Shown one piece after another: positions 16,430 through 21,218 of a stretch of 21,218 bases of DNA. Position 1 is the first letter of the stretch. Each line of letters opens with the position of its first letter. This stretch comes from Ignavibacteriota bacterium. GTDB lineage: Bacteria > Bacteroidota > Ignavibacteria > Tepidaquicellales > Tepidaquicellaceae. Location of the stretch: assembly GCA_003158365.1 (NCBI GenBank), contig PMIW01000193.1, positions 1 to 21,218 of the forward strand, in the 5' to 3' direction. The notes under the pieces were generated by a model. That model did no database searches. It was not told the DNA's origin and saw only the letters and a program-made list of their open reading frames with translations. The translations under genes were made by a program, and so were the position numbers.

Positions 16430-18343
16430 TTAGCTTTTAGGCTCATCCGTTTTCACTTCCGGTTCAGCCGGAGGAGTAACGGGTGCAGCAGCCGGAACAA
16501 CGGGAACTACCGGAGGCGGAATTTCTTCACCTATTATATCTTCAATCCTGAAGTCAATCTGTTCGGCTTCGAAGCTCCTTGTTTTTTCAACAATATCTTT
16601 TACGCTGAATTTTCTTGGAAGCTTGAACTTGGCAATATATCCGTCAATTTCAGCCTGGTCTTTATCTTTCAGGTATTCGATAACGGAGAGAACGATTTTT
16701 TTATTTGTTTTATCGAATTCGATAATTTCAGATTTCAATGTTTCGCCGTATTTAAAAAGCTCGCCGAAATTTCTTATCGGGGCTACCGCTAACTGGGATG
16801 CAGGTATGAAAGAATCTACCACATCGGGCAGTTCGACGATGATTCCTTTTTCAATAGGTTTAACAATTTTGCATTCGGTTTCAACGCCGATTTTATATTT
16901 CTCTTCGAGTTTATCCCACGGGTTTTCGAATAACTGTTTATGCCCGAGAGAAATTCTCTGATTAGCAACATCTATTCCGAGTATGACCACGTCTATTTCT
17001 TCGCCTATTTTAACAAAATCATTCACATCGAGGATTTTCTTTGTCCAGGATAAATCGGAAATATGAACAAGTCCGTCCACACCTTCTTCGAGTTCCACGA
17101 ATATACCGAAGTTGGTAATGTTGCAGACTTTTCCTTTTTGTTTTGTACCAACCGGGAACTTATCTAGGAGGCTCTGCCACGGATTAGGTGTCAGCTGTTT
17201 CATTCCGAGTGAAAGTTTCCTGTTATCGAAGTCAATATTTAAAATCTGAGCTTCTACAAGCTGTCCCATTGTAACCATCTGGCTCGGGTTAGTTATATGC
17301 TGTGTCCAGGACATTTCACTGATATGAATAAGTCCTTCGATACCTTTTTCGATTTCAATGAACGCACCGTATTCGGTAAGGGATACGACTTTACCGGAAA
17401 CTTTATCACCGATTTTATATTTGTTTTGTATATTATCCCACGGATGCGGCTGTAACTGTTTCAGTCCGAGGTAAACTCTTTGTTTCTCTTCGTCAAATTC
17501 TATGATATAAACATCTATAACATCGTCCAGTTTTACAACATCGCTAGGGTGATTAATTCTGCCCCATGAAAGGTCAGTAATATGGATTAATCCGTCGAGT
17601 CCGCCGAGGTCTACGAATACACCGAAGTCGGTAATGGCTTTGACGGTAGCTTTCAGTGTCATGCCTTTCTTTATAGTCTTCAGTAATTCTTCTCTTTGTC
17701 CTGCCATTGATTCTTCGATAAGAACCTTATGTGATACAATAATATTTTCTATCTGGTTATTGATTTTAATCACTTTAAAATCGAGAACCCTTCCAACGTA
17801 TTCATCATAATCCCTGATTGGCTTTGTATCTATCTGCGAGCCGGGGAGGAATGCGGTAAGACCGCTCAGGTCAACTACGAATCCGCCCTTGATTCTTCTC
17901 AGGCATTTTCCTTTAACAACCGTGCCGTATTTCTGAGCATCAACAATTCTATCCCACATTTTAATAGAGTCTGCTTTCTTTTTGGAAAGCACGAGCTGGC
18001 CTTCTTTATCTTCAATCTTCTCGAGGAAAACCTCTATTTCATTTCCCACGACAAGTTCTTCGGGATTTGCAAACTCATTGATAGAGACTCTGCCGTCGGA
18101 TTTGGATCCGATATCTATCAGAACGTCTTCACCGTGAATTGCAACAATTTTTCCTTTGACAACTTCATTTTCTTTAATAACGCTAAAAGTCTTTTCGTAA
18201 AGTTTAAGCATCGTCTGGAACTCATCATCGTTATAATCGGTGCTGATGTATTTGCTTACATTTATTTTTTCGTCATCATAATTTCTTTTAACAGGTTTCT
18301 CAACATCGCTTACTGCCGTCTTTGTTTTTTCTAATTCTTCCAT
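16430..18343 (-). CDS. rpsA: 30S ribosomal protein S1
   Basis: S1 binds mRNA on the small ribosomal subunit and helps initiation on structured or SD-poor leaders, which is relevant here because SD sequences are rare. The 637-residue product has six S1 (OB-fold) domains at about residues 60-130, 145-212, 228-298, 313-384, 398-470 and 485-555. Domains 3-5 carry classic motifs such as 'DFGVFVDLGGLDGLIHITDLSW', here split as DFGVFVDLGG and LDGLIHITDLSW, and 'EYGAFIEIEKGIEGLIHIS'. It is longer than E. coli S1 (557 residues) because of an acidic N-terminal leader (~50 residues) and a Pro/Ala/Val-rich tail from about residue 605 (IPPPVVPVVPAAAPVTPP). The gene follows cmk on the same strand, a common bacterial pairing, but a hairpin in the 114-base gap suggests partly separate expression. 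Confidence 0.96.
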   Translation of the reverse strand: MEELEKTKTAVSDVEKPVKRNYDDEKINVSKYISTDYNDDEFQTMLKLYEKTFSVIKENEVVKGKIVAIHGEDVLIDIGSKSDGRVSINEFANPEELVVGNEIEVFLEKIEDKEGQLVLSKKKADSIKMWDRIVDAQKYGTVVKGKCLRRIKGGFVVDLSGLTAFLPGSQIDTKPIRDYDEYVGRVLDFKVIKINNQIENIIVSHKVLIEESMAGQREELLKTIKKGMTLKATVKAITDFGVFVDLGGLDGLIHITDLSWGRINHPSDVVKLDDVIDVYIIEFDEEKQRVYLGLKQLQPHPWDNIQNKYKIGDKVSGKVVSLTEYGAFIEIEKGIEGLIHISEMSWTQHITNPSQMVTMGQLVEAQILNIDFDNRKLSLGMKQLTPNPWQSLLDKFPVGTKQKGKVCNITNFGIFVELEEGVDGLVHISDLSWTKKILDVNDFVKIGEEIDVVILGIDVANQRISLGHKQLFENPWDKLEEKYKIGVETECKIVKPIEKGIIVELPDVVDSFIPASQLAVAPIRNFGELFKYGETLKSEIIEFDKTNKKIVLSVIEYLKDKDQAEIDGYIAKFKLPRKFSVKDIVEKTRSFEAEQIDFRIEDIIGEEIPPPVVPVVPAAAPVTPPAEPEVKTDEPKS

Positions 18344-18422
18344 TTATAAAAGTGTTTCTCCGATAAATTTTTGAAAAACTTTAATCTCTTACCGGTAAAA
18401 TTAAAGGTTTAGTTTATAAATC

Positions 18423-18445
18423 CCCGCAAAATTGCGGGCTTTTTT
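18423..18445 (+). terminator. GC hairpin with T6 tract between cmk and rpsA
   Basis: The arms cccgcaa (18423-18429) and ttgcggg (18432-18438) form a compact stem followed on the plus strand by c and six T residues (18440-18445), a textbook intrinsic terminator shape. Both flanking genes are on the minus strand, where the hairpin is followed only by a weak atttata stretch. It could act on both strands, ending cmk transcripts weakly and blocking antisense transcription into cmk. Confidence 0.6.
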
Positions 18446-18457
18446 AAAAAATTCTAT

Positions 18458-19126
18458 TTAAGTATTAAGTATATTCAAAGATAAAATTTTCCTGTAGAGG
18501 AAATCGACCTGTTCTTCGATTATCATATTAGTCGTATCCACTTCAACCGCATCCTGAGCTTTTCTTAACGAGTTTTCATTTTGCCTGGTGTCGATTTCGT
18601 CTCTTTTTTTCAATTCAATAGAAATTTTTTCTTTGAGTATTTTATGACCCTGGTCAAGAAATTCCTGCTGTCTTCTTGCAACACGCGCATCAAAATCGCA
18701 ATTTAAAAAAAACTTTACGCTTGCGTCAGGGAAAACAGAAGTCCCCATATCTTTTCCGTCTATAACCAATCCGTTCTCAAATTCAATCGATTTTATTTTT
18801 TCGTTAATGATTTTTCTTAACTGTCTTATTTTGCTGATACTCGCAACTTTATTTGTAATCTCAAAATTTCTTAATGCATCTGTTGCATCTACGCCATCCA
18901 GAAAAACCGAATTCTCTTTAAACTCAAGATTTATTTTCTTTGCAATTTCAGAAAGCTTATTTATTTCATTAGGTTTTAATTTATCTTTTAATGCTATAAA
19001 TGTAATTGCCCTGTAAAAAAAACCGCTGTCTATATAAATAAATCTGAGTTTCTCTGCTAAAAATCTTGCCGTCGTACTTTTCCCTGTACCGGTCGGGCCA
19101 TCAATCGTTATGACAACTTTTTTCAT
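18458..19126 (-). CDS. cmk: Cytidylate kinase
   Basis: This cytoplasmic nucleotide kinase phosphorylates CMP and dCMP with ATP, recycling nucleotides from RNA turnover and phospholipid synthesis; CMP is released by PgsA and PssA, whose genes lie nearby. The 222-residue product matches bacterial Cmk in full: the P-loop 'GPTGTGKST' at residues 10-18, 'YIDSGFFYRAITF' (the CMP-binding YxDTGxxYRA block, with Ser in place of Thr), 'VIDGKDMGTSVFPDASVKFF' (in most Cmk 'GRDIGTVVFPDA') and the lid region 'RVARRQQEF' with 'KKRDEIDTRQ'. The usual GRD arginine is replaced by Lys in 'DGKDMGT'. The start is ATG at 19124-19126 without a visible SD. The 240-base AT-rich gap to the RND gene presumably holds its promoter. 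Confidence 0.95.
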   Translation of the reverse strand: MKKVVITIDGPTGTGKSTTARFLAEKLRFIYIDSGFFYRAITFIALKDKLKPNEINKLSEIAKKINLEFKENSVFLDGVDATDALRNFEITNKVASISKIRQLRKIINEKIKSIEFENGLVIDGKDMGTSVFPDASVKFFLNCDFDARVARRQQEFLDQGHKILKEKISIELKKRDEIDTRQNENSLRKAQDAVEVDTTNMIIEEQVDFLYRKILSLNILNT

Positions 19127-19366
19127 TCAATTTATAAATATATTCAATAATATATTAAATTTTTTATACAAACCTCTAATTTCATAAATTTTAAGCTTAT
19201 TTTCAAGGGAAAATGACTTAGATTTTAATGGAAATTTTCTAAAAATATTAGTTCTTATAAAGAAATGAAAAATCATTACTTTTTCCTTCAAAATCAAAAC
19301 TTTTTGCTTAATTTTTAAAGCGAACCCTTATTAAAATTGCAATTTAATTGTATGTATTAACATATT

Positions 19367-21218
19367 TTAATGCACCATAAATTTTGCCATTTCAGATTTT
19401 TTCAATTTGCCTCTTTTCCTGTATTGTTCTTTTATCATCACAAAAATTACGGGGGTAACAAAAAGCACGTGAATTGCTGAAGTAAGAATCCCTCCGATAA
19501 GCGGTACAGCAAGGGGTTTTGCAAGGTCTGAGCCCGTACCTGTCGCCCACATAATCGGAATAAGTCCAATCATAGCCACAGCTACGGTCATTAACTTTGG
19601 TCTTAATCTTAATATTGCACCTTCTTCAGTTGCATCTATTAAATCCTGTTTTGAAAGGAGACCGTTTTTTTCAATAAGTTTTTTATCGAGCGCTTCGTGC
19701 AGGTATATTACCATAATTACTCCTGTCTCTACGGCTACTCCATAAAGGGCAATAAATCCGACCCATATAGCCACTGAAAAATTAAGATGTAAAATTGACA
19801 TATAATAAACCCCGCCTATCAGTGCAAAGGGTACAGACAACATTACCAGTGCTGCCTCAAGGAAATTTTTATAAACAAAATAAAGCATTACAAATATTAC
19901 CAGGAAAACAATCGGCATAATAATTTCAAGTCTTTGTTTTGCACGTACCTGATTTTCCCATTGACCGCTCCAGGAATAGAAATAACCTTTCGGAAGTGTA
20001 TTTGCAAATTCTTTATCGAGAACATCTTTTGCATCGCCGACAAAGCTGCCCATATCTCTACCTCTCACATTCAGAAATACGATTGAGCGGAGCAGAGCAT
20101 TTTCAGAACCAATCATTGGAGGACCGGAAGTAATTTTAATATCAACAATTTCGCCGAGAGGAATCTGAAGTTTTCCACTTGAAGGATTTGATACAGGGGT
20201 ATTCGAACCTTCACTCATACCTGAATTTGTACCCGTGCTAATATTCATTGAATTTCCTGAAACCGTGACATATACTTTTTTCAAATCTTCAATATCCATT
20301 CTGTAGTCTTTCATATATCTTACTCTGATTGGGAATCGTCTTCTGCCTTCAACTGTTTTAGAAATATTTTCTCCGCCGATTGCGGTTTCAATCACATCCT
20401 GAATGTCTCCGATATTCAGACCGTATCTTGAGATTGCATCGCGCTTTATATCGATATCAATATAAGAGCCGCCCTGGGTTCTTTCAGCGAATACATCTGC
20501 GGCACCGGGTATTTTCTTAAGAATGTTTTCCGCTCTGATTGCGAGCAATTCAAGTGTATCGAGATTTTCTCCGAATACTTTAACAGCTAAATCCGTTCGC
20601 ACACCAGTAGAGAGCATATTAATCCTGTTTATTATCGGTTGTGTCCATCCGTTGCTTACCCCCGGTATCTGAAGTTTGGAATTTAATTCCGATACAATAT
20701 CGGCTTTTTTCAGTCCTTTTCTCCACTGGGATTTATCCTTAAGAATAATAATTGTTTCAATCATGCTTGTAGGTGCAGGGTCGGTTGGAGTATCCGCTCT
20801 TCCAACTTTTCCGAGTACATGGTCAACTTCGGGAACAGTTTTTATAATTGCATCCTGAACCTGAAGAATTCTTTTTGCCTCGTTCAGAGAAATATTCGGA
20901 AGCATAGTCGGCATAAACAAAAGACTGCCTTCATCAAGAGGGGGCATGAACTCGCTGCCTGTATTCATTATTAACGGGATAGTAACAAGCAGTGCGAGTA
21001 TATTTATTCCAAGCGTGGTTTTTCTGTATTTAAGTGCAAGTCTCAGCAAGGGGTCATAGAGCCTGTTAAAAGTACGCGTAACCGGATTTTTATTTTCACC
21101 ATATAATTTTCCTTTCATAAAAAGCGTCATTAACATCGGGACGAGAGTAATTGTAATGAAAGCCGAGCCTGCAATTGCAAATGTTTTTGTGAATGCGAGC
21201 GGATGAAATAATTTTCCT
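19367..21218 (-). CDS. cusA: Heavy-metal efflux RND transporter permease, CusA/CzcA type (5' part outside the window)
   Basis: This is the inner-membrane, proton-driven pump of a tripartite metal exporter. The frame stays open from 21136 to the window edge, adding 'GKLFHPLAFTKTFAIAG' before the first internal Met, so about 616 residues of the C-terminal half are visible. TM6 is at the edge, TM7 ('LGINILALLVTIPLIM') follows, then a large periplasmic porter region, then TM8-TM12. HME-family marks include 'PTDPAPTSMIET', 'MLSTGVRTDLAVKVFG', 'GPPMIGSENA', the Glu in 'GVAVETGVIMVIYL' and the Lys in 'LRPKLMTVAV', which match proton-relay residues of CusA. Two of the three CusA metal-binding Met positions appear present (SMIET, NMLSTG); the third looks like Leu (RYGL). 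Metal specificity is therefore uncertain. A Ser/Asn/Gly/Thr-rich insert of about 25-30 residues is coded around 20175-20265. Adaptor and outer-membrane partners are not in view. Confidence 0.93.
   Translation of the reverse strand, partial: GKLFHPLAFTKTFAIAGSAFITITLVPMLMTLFMKGKLYGENKNPVTRTFNRLYDPLLRLALKYRKTTLGINILALLVTIPLIMNTGSEFMPPLDEGSLLFMPTMLPNISLNEAKRILQVQDAIIKTVPEVDHVLGKVGRADTPTDPAPTSMIETIIILKDKSQWRKGLKKADIVSELNSKLQIPGVSNGWTQPIINRINMLSTGVRTDLAVKVFGENLDTLELLAIRAENILKKIPGAADVFAERTQGGSYIDIDIKRDAISRYGLNIGDIQDVIETAIGGENISKTVEGRRRFPIRVRYMKDYRMDIEDLKKVYVTVSGNSMNISTGTNSGMSEGSNTPVSNPSSGKLQIPLGEIVDIKITSGPPMIGSENALLRSIVFLNVRGRDMGSFVGDAKDVLDKEFANTLPKGYFYSWSGQWENQVRAKQRLEIIMPIVFLVIFVMLYFVYKNFLEAALVMLSVPFALIGGVYYMSILHLNFSVAIWVGFIALYGVAVETGVIMVIYLHEALDKKLIEKNGLLSKQDLIDATEEGAILRLRPKLMTVAVAMIGLIPIMWATGTGSDLAKPLAVPLIGGILTSAIHVLFVTPVIFVMIKEQYRKRGKLKKSEMAKFMVH

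Noticed and set aside
19334..19345. 12-base palindrome aaattgcaattt between the RND gene and cmk
   Set aside because: A single AT-rich palindrome without flanking T tract or repeat. It could be an operator, but nothing supports that.

Overview
The window is AT-rich, densely packed bacterial DNA. It most likely comes from the Ignavibacteria/Chlorobiota side of the Bacteroidota (FCB group). The main reason is that four secreted proteins end in a type IX secretion (T9SS) sorting domain of the 'LYQNYPNPFNPxTxI ... KKMxLLK' kind typical of that lineage. The non-ATG starts and the near absence of Shine-Dalgarno sequences also fit. The species-level assignment is inference. No complete phage, transposon, CRISPR array, tRNA or rRNA was found, and no T9SS machinery gene lies in the window.

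Layout. (1) 1-492: the 3' part of a rubrerythrin (peroxide defence). (2) 585-5811: three co-directional genes for exported beta-propeller proteins with T9SS C-terminal domains. The third is split by an in-frame TAA and is called a pseudogene. (3) 5885-9185: a YqgE/AlgH protein (minus strand), then a HAD phosphatase and a bifunctional formiminotransferase-cyclodeaminase FtcD (plus strand). (4) 9264-11354: a fourth T9SS propeller protein on the minus strand, convergent with ftcD across a GC-rich hairpin. (5) 11523-13546: a tight minus-strand group in transcription order pgsA, HU-family protein, ruvX, Schlafen/AlbA_2 regulator. (6) 13644-14786: a cysteine desulfurase on the plus strand whose end overlaps pssA by 14 bases. 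(7) 14773-16215: psd and pssA, abutting with no gap. (8) 16430-19126: cmk and rpsA (ribosomal protein S1). (9) 19367 to the window end: the C-terminal half of a heavy-metal RND efflux pump of the CusA/CzcA type.

How the genes work together. pgsA, pssA and psd supply phosphatidylglycerol and phosphatidylethanolamine synthesis. pssA and psd catalyse consecutive steps and are directly coupled. cmk-rpsA is a pairing seen in many bacteria. The T9SS proteins are surface or secreted factors whose Asp-box or Trp-rich repeats occur in multiples of about seven, which predicts one or two seven-bladed propellers. Their C-terminal domains group differently from their repeat regions, which suggests modular shuffling.

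No clearly new multi-gene system was found. The observations most worth following are the stop-interrupted T9SS gene, the 14/14/7 repeat counts with mismatched sorting domains, a Ser/Asn/Gly-rich insertion in the RND pump, a 13-base element shared upstream of two T9SS genes, and palindromic intergenic elements. No stretch longer than 300 bases lacks a gene.
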